Assembly (NCBI RefSeq): GCF_001766675.1
Contig: NZ_MJLT01000067.1
Span: 1 to 64,000 of the forward strand
Source of the DNA: Arthrobacter sp. SW1
GTDB taxonomy: Bacteria > Actinomycetota > Actinomycetes > Actinomycetales > Micrococcaceae
Direction: 5' to 3'
Length of the DNA stretch: 64,000 nt
Shown here one piece after another: positions 34,616 to 42,887 of the stretch. The notes beneath the pieces are model-generated. The model was not told where the DNA came from and did not search any database. It saw nothing but the letters and a program-made list of their open reading frames with translations. Position 1 is the stretch's first letter. Every line of letters begins with the position of its first letter. Made by a program: the position numbers and the translations under genes.

Positions 34616-35790
34616 GCCGCACCTCCACTCCCGGCTTCCTCGCCCTTGAGCTCGACGGCGACGGCGCCCACCCGGCTGCCGCTCGCCAGGCCCGGCGCGC
34701 GCCGGGCGGGCTGCTGAACGGCGCGCCCCTCTCCGGCGACCGCATCCGTGCGACCGTCCTGGCCGCCGAATCCGCCGGCTTCCACGTGGCCACCTTCAGG
34801 GACGGGCCACGGCCCGAAGGTGCCGACGGCCGCCTGAACGCCCTGCAGCGCGCGGCGTTTGCCGGGCCGATCACCACCTCCATTGCGCTGGTTCCGGAGG
34901 TCGACACCGTCTACACCGAGCCCTTCCACATCGCGACCCAGCTGGCCAGTCTCGACTATGTCTCGCAGGGCCGCGCCGGCTGGCTCGTCAAGGCGAGCGA
35001 TTCCGCGGAGGAGGCTGCCGCCGTCGGGCGTTCCCATGCCTCCGGTGCGGCGCTGGCGCACGAAGCCGCCGCGTCCGTGGAGGTGGGCCGCCGGCTCTGG
35101 GATTCCTGGGAGGACGGCGCCGTGATCCGCGACGTCGCCACCGGGCGGTACCTGGACGTGGACAAGCTGCACTATGCCGATTTTGAAACCCCGCCGGACT
35201 TTCCGGGCGAGGCGTATTCGGTGAAGGGGCCGTCCATCATTCCGCGCCCCTTGCAGGGGCAGTTGCCCGTGTTGGCGCCGGCGTCATTGCTGTCCGTGGA
35301 CGGGCCACTGCGTCCGGACGCCGTGGACGCCGTGCTGGTTTCGGCCCCGACACCGGAACTCCTGGCCGCGGAAGCCGCCGACATCCGGGCCGGATTTGGG
35401 GGCGGCCCGGATGGATCCGGCCCGGCGGTGATTGCCGAGCTCGACGTCGTCCTGGACGCGCGCGGTCAGTCCGCCGCCGCGCGGCTCGCCGAGCTCGACG
35501 CCCTGGAGCCGTGGCAGGGCCGGCGGGCGCGTTTCGTGGGGACCGCCGCGGAGCTGGCGGACTTCCTCGCGGAGCTGCTGGCCGCCGTCGACGGCGTGCG
35601 GCTGCACCCGGCGGTGCTGGACGTCGAGCTGGAGGAACTGGGGCAGTTGGTGCTGCCGGAACTGCGCCGCCGCGGCGCTCTGCGGCCGGCTGGTGCGGGG
35701 GCCGGTTTCCGCGGGCTGCTTGGCCTGGAACGGCCGGAGAACCGCTACATTTCAGCGTCTGTCAACGCAACGATTGGGGAGCCGGCATGA
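34612..35790 (+). CDS. LLM-class flavin-dependent oxidoreductase
   Basis: The 392-residue protein has the LLM TIM-barrel pattern: GFLALELDGDGAHPAA near the start, STSIALVPEVDTVYTEPFHIATQLASLD in part, and YVSQGRAGWLVKASDS. This is the FMNH2-dependent monooxygenase subgroup found beside NtaA/SnaA-type enzymes. The start is a GTG at 34612 overlapping the DUF1684 stop. The region around 290-360 is rich in Asp/Ala/Leu and less conserved. It probably acts with the NtaA-type protein encoded next. Confidence 0.88.
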   Translation: MSRTSTPGFLALELDGDGAHPAAARQARRAPGGLLNGAPLSGDRIRATVLAAESAGFHVATFRDGPRPEGADGRLNALQRAAFAGPITTSIALVPEVDTVYTEPFHIATQLASLDYVSQGRAGWLVKASDSAEEAAAVGRSHASGAALAHEAAASVEVGRRLWDSWEDGAVIRDVATGRYLDVDKLHYADFETPPDFPGEAYSVKGPSIIPRPLQGQLPVLAPASLLSVDGPLRPDAVDAVLVSAPTPELLAAEAADIRAGFGGGPDGSGPAVIAELDVVLDARGQSAAARLAELDALEPWQGRRARFVGTAAELADFLAELLAAVDGVRLHPAVLDVELEELGQLVLPELRRRGALRPAGAGAGFRGLLGLERPENRYISASVNATIGEPA

Positions 35791-37175
35791 GCCAGGAAGA
35801 TTCAATTCAGCACAACCGTGCTACATTCCGTCCGTCGGGCAGGATCCAGTTCGGCGTCTTCTTCCAGGGCGTGAATTCCGGGACCATCTGGAAGGCCCCG
35901 GAATCCGGCTCGCAGACCGATTTCGAGTCCTTCCGCAGGATCGCCCAGACCGCCGAACGCGGCCTGTTCGCGGCGTTCTTCCTGGGCGAGGGGCTGCGCC
36001 TGCGCGAGCACCTCGGACGGCCACATGCTTTGGATGTGGCGGGCCGCCCGGACGCACAGACCATGCTGGCGGCGCTGGCCTCGGTGACGCGGAACATCGG
36101 GCTGGTGGCCACGCAGAACACCACGTACAACGATCCCGCGGATCTGGCGCACCGGCTGGCCTCGCTGGACCTGCTCTCCGGCGGGCGTGCGGCGTGGAAC
36201 GTGGTCACCACGGACAACGCCTGGACCGGCGCCAACTTCCGGCGCGGCGGCTACCTGGACCATGCGGACCGCTACGTGCACGCGGAGGCGTTCGTGCGTA
36301 CGGCCAAGCGGATCTGGGATTCGTGGAACGGCGCGTCGGGGGAGGGGGCTGCGTGGGAGCGGGTGCTCCACGAAGGGCAGCACTACACCGTGGACGTGAC
36401 TCCGCGCCTGCCGCGCAGCGCCCAGTACCGGCCCGTGCTGTTCCAGGCCGGCGATTCCCCGGAAGGCCGTGACTTCGCGGCCCGCCAGGCGGACGTCATC
36501 TTCTCGGCCCATCCGAAGTTCGAGGCCGCGGTGACGTTCCGCGAGGACATCGTGGCCCGGACCGTGGCGGCCGGCCGCGGCGCCAACGAGGTGCAGATCT
36601 TCCCCGCCAGCGAGTTCATCCTCTCCGCCACGGATGAGGAAGCGCGCGAGAAGAAGGAGTGGGTGCGGAGCCTGCAGATCGGGCCGCAGCAGGCCATCGC
36701 GTACCTGGAGCAGTTCTGGGGCCGCGAGCTGTCCTCCTACGATCCGGACGGACCCCTGCCGGAGATCGATCCAGTGGTGGAGGAGACGTCGGAGACACGG
36801 GGTAGCGGCTTCCATGGTGCCAAGGCCCGTGAGCTCGCCGATCAGTGGCGTGCCGAGGCCGCGGAGAAGGGCTGGTCCATCCGGCAGTTCGTGAGTTCCC
36901 GGACCGCACGGATCGACTCCACGTTCACCGGGTCCTACAGTTCGGTGGCTGACACCCTGGCCGAATACGCCCGCGTTGGCGCCGTGGATGGCTTCAACAT
37001 CTCGCCGTGGATCATCCCGAGCGGCCTGGACGACATCGTGAACCACCTGGTCCCCGAGTTGCAGGAACGCGGCGTGTATCCCACGGAATACGCCGGATCC
37101 ACGCTCCGCGAGAACCTTGGGCTGGCGGTGCCGGTCCTCGAGGCGGGGCTGGTTCCGGCCGGGGGCGTTCGGTGA
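35787..37175 (+). CDS. NtaA/SnaA/DmoA-family FMN-dependent monooxygenase
   Basis: The 462-residue protein is a clear NtaA/SnaA/DmoA-type monooxygenase. It has FGVFFQGVNSGTIWK, LVATQNTTYNDPADLAHRLA, LSGGRAAWNVVTTDNAW and LFQAGDSPEGRDFAARQAD. Relatives oxidise nitrilotriacetate, dimethylsulfide or N-acetylated S-modified cysteines with reduced FMN from a partner reductase. The ATG at 35787 overlaps the previous stop. A GTG of a 42-residue frame overlaps its own stop. With the upstream importer it forms an uptake-and-cleavage operon; the divergent GNAT fits a pathway through an N-acetylated intermediate. Confidence 0.92.
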   Translation: MSQEDSIQHNRATFRPSGRIQFGVFFQGVNSGTIWKAPESGSQTDFESFRRIAQTAERGLFAAFFLGEGLRLREHLGRPHALDVAGRPDAQTMLAALASVTRNIGLVATQNTTYNDPADLAHRLASLDLLSGGRAAWNVVTTDNAWTGANFRRGGYLDHADRYVHAEAFVRTAKRIWDSWNGASGEGAAWERVLHEGQHYTVDVTPRLPRSAQYRPVLFQAGDSPEGRDFAARQADVIFSAHPKFEAAVTFREDIVARTVAAGRGANEVQIFPASEFILSATDEEAREKKEWVRSLQIGPQQAIAYLEQFWGRELSSYDPDGPLPEIDPVVEETSETRGSGFHGAKARELADQWRAEAAEKGWSIRQFVSSRTARIDSTFTGSYSSVADTLAEYARVGAVDGFNISPWIIPSGLDDIVNHLVPELQERGVYPTEYAGSTLRENLGLAVPVLEAGLVPAGGVR

Positions 37176-37300
37176 GCCGCGCCTGGGTGCGCCGCGCTGC
37201 GGTGAGCCGCGCGCCCAAGGAGGAGTCCGACGTCGGCGATTCCGTTTGGAGCGAGGAGGCGGTGAGGCTGCAGCTGACTGTGTGGGAGCAGTGGCTGTAG
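37172..37300 (+). CDS. possible 42-residue peptide coupled to the monooxygenase gene
   Basis: A GTG at 37172 overlaps the preceding stop as GTGA, the junction style used through this operon. It opens 42 codons ending at 37300, just before the terminator hairpin. The peptide starts MSRAWVRRAAVSRAPKEE and ends LTVWEQWL. No family or motif is seen, and the repeated GTGAGCCGCGC sequence makes chance likely. Confidence 0.25.
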   Translation: MSRAWVRRAAVSRAPKEESDVGDSVWSEEAVRLQLTVWEQWL

Positions 37301-37316
37301 GGCGCGCATAGCGATA

Positions 37317-37352
37317 GCGAAGGCGCGGGTCGAAGGCGGCCCGCGCCTTCGC
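37317..37352 (+). terminator. terminator of the ABC/monooxygenase operon
   Basis: A 13-bp perfect stem (37317-37329 with 37340-37352) has a 10-base loop and no T run. It lies between the operon end and the convergent small gene at 37362. Confidence 0.75.
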
Positions 37353-37361
37353 CGTGCTGAG

Positions 37362-37517
37362 TCAGATTCCCGGCCAGAGTGACAGCCGGTGCCTCCGGAA
37401 TTCTTCTACGGCGGAGAGGCTGTCCGTTTCCTTGTTGCCGTCCAAGCCCGGAACCAATGCGGCCCTTGTGGGGTCGGCCGGTTCCTCAAGTTCGTTGGCT
37501 TCGTCGGTGAAATCCAC
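37362..37517 (-). CDS. possible 51-residue acidic protein
   Basis: A GTG at 37517 with AAGGAAA about 9 bases upstream opens 51 codons. The product begins MDFTDEANELEEPADPTRAA and ends RLSLWPGI, with an acidic first third and basic end. It follows the 75-residue gene at 37759-37532 by 14 bases, so the two may be one transcript. A CTG at 37535 is an alternative start. No family is recognised. Confidence 0.4.
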   Translation of the reverse strand: MDFTDEANELEEPADPTRAALVPGLDGNKETDSLSAVEEFRRHRLSLWPGI

Positions 37518-37531
37518 GTAGACGGTTTCCT

Positions 37532-37759
37532 TCAGCTTTCTATCCCTTCTCTTCGCTGGCGTTTGAGCATGGAAAAACCAGAAAGTGATCGTGCCGTAAC
37601 GGCCGCAATATGGCCTTCGCGCATTGGTGCGGAATGAGCCCGGATCGTGTCGCGAATGTCCACGCATTCTTTTGAAGGCCCGGGGCCGAGGCGGATCGGC
37701 GTCCAGGCCCGTGCGATCCGGAAACGGCCATTTACAACTTGTGGCGTCAAAGCCCTCAT
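37532..37759 (-). CDS. hypothetical 75-residue basic protein
   Basis: The ATG at 37759 is preceded by a strong AAGGAGGG ribosome site, better than most in the window, which argues for real translation. The 75-residue product is basic (MRALTPQVVNGRFRIARAW at the start, KRQRREGIES at the end) with a single cysteine and no membrane segment. No family is recognised. It is divergent from the GT2 gene across about 124 AT-richer bases and precedes a second small frame. Confidence 0.5.
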   Translation of the reverse strand: MRALTPQVVNGRFRIARAWTPIRLGPGPSKECVDIRDTIRAHSAPMREGHIAAVTARSLSGFSMLKRQRREGIES

Positions 37760-37883
37760 CGTGACGCCCTCCTTCGAATAAATCTTTTCGAGTGATTAAT
37801 TCTGTTTTCCTGCGTCACTTTTCTGTCCGCGCGGCCACCTTGATGGGCGACATGGTCATGGCCAGCGGACAGGAGGCAGTCGC

Positions 37884-38999
37884 GTGTGTGCCCATCTTTT
37901 GCGCCCGGAGGTATCGGGCGCGGTTTCTGTGCAGCGTCCGGGCGGCGCGGAAGTTACGGTCCTTATCCCGGCCCATAATGAGGCGGCAGGGATCGGCGAG
38001 ACGATTTTTTCCTTGCAGTGCCAGTCACTGTTGCCGCGTCGGATCATTGTTGTCGCGGACAATTGCGATGACGGTACCGAGGACATAGCCCGCCGGTACG
38101 GGGTGGAAGTCCTCGTCACGGCAAACAATGCGGACAAGAAGGCCGGCGCGCTGAATTTCGCATTGGAAAGAATCCTTCCGGAGCTTGCCCCGGAGGACGT
38201 GGTCCTGGTTCAGGATGCCGATTCCCAGCTGGACCGGGATTTCCTTGAGCGCGCGGCCGGGTACTTGGCCGCGGACCGGCGCCTGGGCGCGGTGGGCGGT
38301 GTGTTCCGCGGTGGTTCCGGAGGCGGCCTTGTCGGGCATCTCCAACGTAACGAGTATGCCCGCTATGCCCGTGATATCCAGCGCTTGAACGGCAAGTGCC
38401 TGGTGGTGACCGGGACCGCTGCACTGTTCAGGGTGAGGACGCTGCGTGAGGTGTCCGAGGCAAGGCTTGCCGGGATCTTGCCGCCGGGCAACGGCCGCGG
38501 AGGGGTGTATGACACCTCGGTCCTGACAGAAGACAACGAGCTGTCGTTTGCCTTGTTGAGCCTGCGGTACCGGATCCTTTCCCCCGTTGACTGCGGCCTG
38601 GTCACCGAGGTCATGCCGTCCTGGCGCGAACTGTGGTCCCAGCGGCTGCGGTGGAAACGCGGCGCGGTGGAGAACTGTTTTCAATACGGCTGGAGCGATG
38701 TCACCAGGCCCTATTGGGGCAGGCAGCTTCTTTCGTTGCTCGGCGTGGTGGTGACCTTTGCCTATCTGGGGACGGTGGCGTTTGCACTGGCCACGGGTGC
38801 CGGACTTCGGATCCATCCGTTCTGGCTCGCCGTGACCGGTGTCTTCGTGATCGAACGTGCCGTGACGGTGCGGCTGCGGGGCTGGAGGTACATGGTGGCC
38901 GCGGCCACCATGTACGAACTGCTTTTCGATGTGTTCCTGCAGCTGGTATTCGCGAAGGCCTATCTCGATGCAGCCCTTCACAAAAAGAAAGTCTGGTAA
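37884..38999 (+). CDS. GT2 family membrane glycosyltransferase
   Basis: This 371-residue processive-type glycosyltransferase has VTVLIPAHNEAAGIGETI, the DNCDDGT loop, the DXD-like VQDADSQLD, the TED-type acidic region LTEDNELSFAL and QRLRWKRG (QxxRW). These are as in hyaluronan/cellulose/poly-GlcNAc synthases. Two to three membrane helices follow near 285-355. The enzyme probably builds or extrudes a surface polysaccharide from a nucleotide sugar. The GTG at 37884 follows AGGAGG by 7 bases. A 51-residue membrane microprotein gene follows after 6 bases, so the two are co-transcribed. Confidence 0.9.
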   Translation: MCAHLLRPEVSGAVSVQRPGGAEVTVLIPAHNEAAGIGETIFSLQCQSLLPRRIIVVADNCDDGTEDIARRYGVEVLVTANNADKKAGALNFALERILPELAPEDVVLVQDADSQLDRDFLERAAGYLAADRRLGAVGGVFRGGSGGGLVGHLQRNEYARYARDIQRLNGKCLVVTGTAALFRVRTLREVSEARLAGILPPGNGRGGVYDTSVLTEDNELSFALLSLRYRILSPVDCGLVTEVMPSWRELWSQRLRWKRGAVENCFQYGWSDVTRPYWGRQLLSLLGVVVTFAYLGTVAFALATGAGLRIHPFWLAVTGVFVIERAVTVRLRGWRYMVAAATMYELLFDVFLQLVFAKAYLDAALHKKKVW

Positions 39000-39005
39000 C
39001 AAAAC

Positions 39006-39161
39006 ATGTACGACAACATTGCAGCTCCCGCAGCCGCCGGCGTCGGATCGGGAACCCTGGCCATGACCGGGGCAGGGGACCTCTTCTGGGTTGGCCTGGC
39101 GGCTTTTGCCCTGATGGCCATGGGTATGGCCGTCAAGCGGATCCTGCCCGCGCGCCGATAA
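39006..39161 (+). CDS. 51-residue microprotein with LAMTG sorting-signal-like tail
   Basis: The product is only 51 residues: a short Ala/Gly-rich start, LAMTG at 18-22, a hydrophobic helix at about 25-43 and a basic end (KRILPARR). LAxTG, helix and positive tail is the layout of a class E sortase sorting signal. No signal peptide precedes it, so true sorting is uncertain and it may simply be a small membrane partner. The ATG lies 6 bases after the GT2 stop, so the microprotein and glycosyltransferase are likely made together. A second protein with LAETG is at 60524. Confidence 0.7.
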   Translation: MYDNIAAPAAAGVGSGTLAMTGAGDLFWVGLAAFALMAMGMAVKRILPARR

Positions 39162-39357
39162 CTGTCGATAAAAGTCCGTTCCTTGCCGTCACGATCCTGC
39201 GAATGACGCTACTTATCGGCAGCCCGATGCTCCGATACTCCAGCCGGACTAGTGCGAGTAGTCCCTGCCGGAAACGGAGAAGACGACGCCCGGGCTGGTC
39301 ACTGTCAAACCCCCGGCGGCAGTGGCCGGGCCTGCCGATGAGAACCGGCGGGCCGGG

Positions 39358-39393
39358 CGGCCGGCCGCACCACCCCCGAGGTGCGGCCGGCCG
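39358..39393. terminator. hairpin between convergent genes
   Basis: A 14-bp perfect GC stem (39358-39371 with 39380-39393) lies between the microprotein gene and the convergent sigma-factor gene. The rest of 39162-39430 shows no gene. Confidence 0.7.
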
Positions 39394-39430
39394 TCCGTAC
39401 CTCGCGGTGGTGCTCAGGGGAACGCGCCGC

Positions 39431-41038
39431 TCAGGGGAAGCTGTGCCGGAACGGCACGTGATCCTGGCCGCCACCGGTGAAGAGGGAGTACAGGGTGGCG
39501 TGCTCGCCGGTTTCAAGGCCGGAAATGCCCAGGGTGAAGGCCATCTCAGGAGCCGGGATGGTGCTGGAGGTACAGCTGATTCGTCTCCCGTCCGGGTCCT
39601 CGGTACAGGCCCAGTTCTCCGGTGCCTGTACTTTTCCGGGGATGAAGTGGACCTCGGAGGAGAGCTCGAAGGAGACCGTCACGCTCTGTGGGTTGTAGCC
39701 ATCCCGCAGGCGGAAGACCGGGCGCAACTCCTTTTGGGACGCCACAGGATCATCAATCATCGTGAAGTCCGCCCTTACCAAGGCCTCTGCCGGCGGGGTG
39801 ACGGGCGGACTGGTGGTTTCAGGGGTCGGGCTTGTTGACGGGATTGGAGTGCTTTCCGGGCTGTGGCTCGGCGTCGTTGGACGCGGCAGGACAGGCGCCG
39901 CCGTCTGCGGGTTGCGGGGGCTCTGCTCCTGCGGCGTTGGCAGCGGATCCGGGACCGTAATCGGGGGCAGCGGGATCTGCGGGGCGGGGTCGACCGGGGC
40001 TGGAGTGCCTGTCGGTGAGGGGCGGTTCGGGGGGCTCCCTGGCGGCTGGGTCTGGAAGAGTGATTCCGGAAGTGGTGCCGTGACCGTTGGAGCGGACGAC
40101 GGCGGCACCCCGCCTGCGGTGGAAAGAAGAGTCGTGGCTGTCAGGGCTGCGCTGCCCAGGACGAGTGCCGCGGCGGCGGCCTTTATGGACATCGGCACTG
40201 CCCAGGGGAGCACGCTGCTTGCGGTGGCTGGCGCCGAAGCAAGCGGAATGACTCCCGAGCGTTGCGCGGTATCCACGGCCAGGCCCGTGAGCAGAGGGAG
40301 GATCGCTGCCCGCATGCTGCTTTGAATGTCGCTGAGGTCGGCAAGGAGGGCGGTGCATTTCGCACAGCCGGCCAGGTGCGCTTCGAGTTTCACGGCGGCC
40401 GAGCGGCTGAGTTTGTTTCGGGCGTATTTGCCCAGTTGTTTCGCGTACCCGGCGCAAGGGTCGGTGTCAGAGACCGTGATGTGGTGCTGGAGGTACGCCT
40501 GGCGAAGGCCTTCACGGGCTCGCAGCAGCAGCGATGAGGCGCCGTTGGCGCTGCTCCCGATCAGGGCGGCCACCGCTGCGGGCTTCATCTGTTCAACGTC
40601 CATGTACCAGAGCACTGCCTGCCAGCGTTCGGGCAGGGTTTTGAATGCTTTGGCCATGGTGGTGGATTCAAAGGCGCTGACCACCGGGTCTGTTTGGTCG
40701 ATCGCGGCGTCGAGGTCGCCGTCGTGTCCGGGTATGGTGCAGGCCGCTTGCCTGTTGCGCAGGTGCGCCATCCGCCGCACCACTGTCAGCAGGTAGGCGC
40801 GGAAGAATTCGTCTGGCCCTTTGCCCTCCTTCAGGGAGCTGAAGACGGCGGCGAAGGCCTCGGCCACAACGTCGTCTGCGTCGCTGGCGTTGTCCGTCTG
40901 AGCCGTTGCCACTGCAAGGGCGATACCCCTGTGCCTGCGGTAGAGATCGTCAAAAGCGCCGACATTGCCTGCCCGCACCTCGGCGATCAGATGCGGGTCC
41001 CCCACGGTCGGGCTGAGTTCTGATTGGTGTGCCCCCAT
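39431..41038 (-). CDS. ECF sigma factor fused to zinc-finger anti-sigma-like and extracellular region
   Basis: The 535-residue protein carries sigma2 (about 27-85, FDDLYRRHRGIALAVA and ASDADDVVAEAFAAVF) and sigma4 (about 135-182, LPERWQAVLWYMDVEQMKP) regions. An anti-sigma zinc-finger motif follows (His221, Cys225, Cys228 in HLAGCAKC), then a membrane helix at about 283-305. A Pro/Thr/Ser-rich spacer spans about 310-425 and an outer beta-type domain about 425-535. Sigma, anti-sigma-like and sensor parts are thus one chain, probably released or relaxed by an outside signal. ATG 41038 lacks a strong ribosome site; an in-frame start 90 bases earlier is less likely. Its neighbour is a surface-polysaccharide-type gene. 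Confidence 0.85.
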   Translation of the reverse strand: MGAHQSELSPTVGDPHLIAEVRAGNVGAFDDLYRRHRGIALAVATAQTDNASDADDVVAEAFAAVFSSLKEGKGPDEFFRAYLLTVVRRMAHLRNRQAACTIPGHDGDLDAAIDQTDPVVSAFESTTMAKAFKTLPERWQAVLWYMDVEQMKPAAVAALIGSSANGASSLLLRAREGLRQAYLQHHITVSDTDPCAGYAKQLGKYARNKLSRSAAVKLEAHLAGCAKCTALLADLSDIQSSMRAAILPLLTGLAVDTAQRSGVIPLASAPATASSVLPWAVPMSIKAAAAALVLGSAALTATTLLSTAGGVPPSSAPTVTAPLPESLFQTQPPGSPPNRPSPTGTPAPVDPAPQIPLPPITVPDPLPTPQEQSPRNPQTAAPVLPRPTTPSHSPESTPIPSTSPTPETTSPPVTPPAEALVRADFTMIDDPVASQKELRPVFRLRDGYNPQSVTVSFELSSEVHFIPGKVQAPENWACTEDPDGRRISCTSSTIPAPEMAFTLGISGLETGEHATLYSLFTGGGQDHVPFRHSFP

Positions 41039-41131
41039 ACCGATACGTGCACGCTTGCACAGGATCGTGTCGCAATAATGTGGTGAATTTTTCCATTCTT
41101 TGGAGGGGCGTCTCTTTGGACGAGCCACTGA

Positions 41132-41575
41132 TCAGCGCGGCGGCGCCACCATGAACACGTCCACGGGGTCTTCGCTTTCCAGCACGAAGCCGTGGCGTTC
41201 GTAGAGCCGGCGGGCGGCGCTGCCTTGCAGCACGTTGAGGCGGAACGGGCGATCCTTTTGCGCCCCGTCCTGCGGCGCGGACATGACGTGCCTGAGTGCG
41301 GCCGCGCCGATTCCCCTGCCTTGGAATTCAGGGGCGAGGTAGAAGTGCTCGATCCAGACGGCGTCCGGTTCCGGACGCGCGGCGATGAGTCCGGCGTCGC
41401 GTCCATCCACCACGATCACCAAGCTGTGTTCGGGCCGGAAGCCGTTGAGGAAACGCTCCCGGACCCGCACGGGGTCCCAGCGGCCAAGCCGTTCGAGGTC
41501 CGGCCGCATGACGACGGCGCGCAGCTCGGCGATCCAGCCGGCGTCGTCGTGGCGTGCGGGGCGGAAGCTTGGCAC
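41132..41575 (-). CDS. GNAT N-acetyltransferase
   Basis: The 147-residue protein has the GNAT acetyl-CoA-binding segment LAPEFQGRGIGAAALRHVM and the C-terminal ARRLYERHGFVLESEDP pattern of single-domain acetyltransferases. The substrate is unknown. It starts with a GTG at 41575, one base before the stop codon of the upstream hydroxyacid dehydrogenase gene on the same strand. The two are therefore very likely co-transcribed. Confidence 0.87.
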   Translation of the reverse strand: MPSFRPARHDDAGWIAELRAVVMRPDLERLGRWDPVRVRERFLNGFRPEHSLVIVVDGRDAGLIAARPEPDAVWIEHFYLAPEFQGRGIGAAALRHVMSAPQDGAQKDRPFRLNVLQGSAARRLYERHGFVLESEDPVDVFMVAPPR

Positions 41576-41576
41576 G

Positions 41577-42530
41577 CTACAGCACCCGCACCGGATTGCC
41601 CTGCGCCCAGGCGCGGACGTCCTCGAAGGCCTCGCCGTAGTAGCGGGTGTAGCTTTCGGCGGTGACGTAGCCGAGGTGCGGGGTCAGCACGGTGCGCGGC
41701 GCGTCGAGGAGGGGATGGTCCGCGGGGAGGGGCTCGACGTCGTACACGTCCAGCGCCGCGCCGCCCAGCCAGCCTTCGTTCAGCCCGCGCAGCAGCGCGT
41801 CCCCGTCCACGAGCGGTCCGCGGGCCGTGTTCACAAGGAGGCCGTTCGGGCCGAGCAGCCGGAGTTCCTCCTCTCCGACCACCCCGCGTGAGCGGTCGGA
41901 GAGCCGCACGTGGACGCTTACGACGTCGGCCTCCCGGAAGAGGGCGTCCTTGCTCACCTTGCGGACGCCCGCCGCAGCTGCGGTTTCCTCGCGCAGGTTG
42001 GGGCTCCAAGCGATGACGTCCATGCCGAAGGCCTGCGCGTAGCCGGCCACTTTGCTGCCGATTTTGCCGAGGCCGAGGATGCCGAGGGTCTTGCCGGCGA
42101 GTTCGAAGCCGACGGTGCTTTGCAGGCGGCCGGCGCGCATGGCGTTGCCTTCGAACTGCAGGTTCCGCGCGGCGGCCAGGAGCAGTGCCCAGGTCAATTC
42201 CGGTGCTGCGGTGGCGGAGCCGCCGGTGCCGCAGACGGTGATTCCTTGCTCCTTGGCGGCGTCGATGTCGATGGACGGGTTGGCCATTCCCGTGGTGACC
42301 AGCAGTTTCAGCTTCGGCAGCTGGTGAATGGTGGAGGCCGGGAACGGTGTGCGCTCTCGCATGGCGACGATGGCGCTGAACTCGCGCAGCGCCTGGACCA
42401 GGTCCTCTTCGTCCGCGAAGGGCTCGCTGAAGACGGTGACGTCGATACCGTCCGCGGCGAGCTGGTCCCACGACGCGTAGTCGTAGGCGACACCCTGGTA
42501 GTCATCGAGGATTGCGAGGCGCTGGCGCAT
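41577..42530 (-). CDS. D-2-hydroxyacid dehydrogenase family protein
   Basis: The 317-residue enzyme has the NAD-binding motif LGILGLGKIGSKVAGYAQAF, the catalytic Arg in NTARGPLVDGDALL, a Glu in the following helix region and the catalytic His in LTPHLGYVTAES. It reduces or oxidises a 2-keto/2-hydroxy acid with NAD(P). ATG 42530 follows AAGGAGCCCC. It heads a two-gene unit with the GNAT gene. It marks the left border of the lower-GC island at 42.5-48.4 kb. Confidence 0.9.
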   Translation of the reverse strand: MRQRLAILDDYQGVAYDYASWDQLAADGIDVTVFSEPFADEEDLVQALREFSAIVAMRERTPFPASTIHQLPKLKLLVTTGMANPSIDIDAAKEQGITVCGTGGSATAAPELTWALLLAAARNLQFEGNAMRAGRLQSTVGFELAGKTLGILGLGKIGSKVAGYAQAFGMDVIAWSPNLREETAAAAGVRKVSKDALFREADVVSVHVRLSDRSRGVVGEEELRLLGPNGLLVNTARGPLVDGDALLRGLNEGWLGGAALDVYDVEPLPADHPLLDAPRTVLTPHLGYVTAESYTRYYGEAFEDVRAWAQGNPVRVL

Positions 42531-42887
42531 GGGGCTCCTTCTGCTTGGGGCGTTGGAGTCCACGATAGTGCGGGGTTGGGTTGGAGGCTCAACACGTGTG
42601 TGGGTCCAATGGCCTGCGGGGACAGAGCGTGATCCGCGGCGACGGGCATCAAAGACCACGGCACCTGCGGTTTGGTTTCGAGCAATGACGCCATAGCCGC
42701 GCGGCCGCGCTGTTCAGGTGCCCGCGGGCTACATCCCCTCCTTGGTGTTATTGGTGCCACACCGGGTTGTATTATCTGGTCGAGCCCCATAAGGTTGGGA
42801 ACAACATATCCCCCACGCCTCGGGCCTTCACAGGTACTGCGCAAATTGGGGGATCTTTCATTCCCCGGACATTGTGAGGGGAGCCGC
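42531..42887. other. intergenic region at the left edge of the low-GC island
   Basis: No gene is seen in these 357 bases. Base composition shifts toward AT from about 42740 on. A weak promoter for the Abi gene may lie at TTGTAT (42767-42772) and TAAGGT (42790-42795) with 17 bases between. No tRNA, attachment repeat or integrase was recognised. Confidence 0.4.

Noticed and set aside
37362-37517. RiPP (lasso or lanthipeptide) precursor
   Set aside because: No core peptide pattern and no RiPP maturation gene is nearby; only small-gene status is supported.
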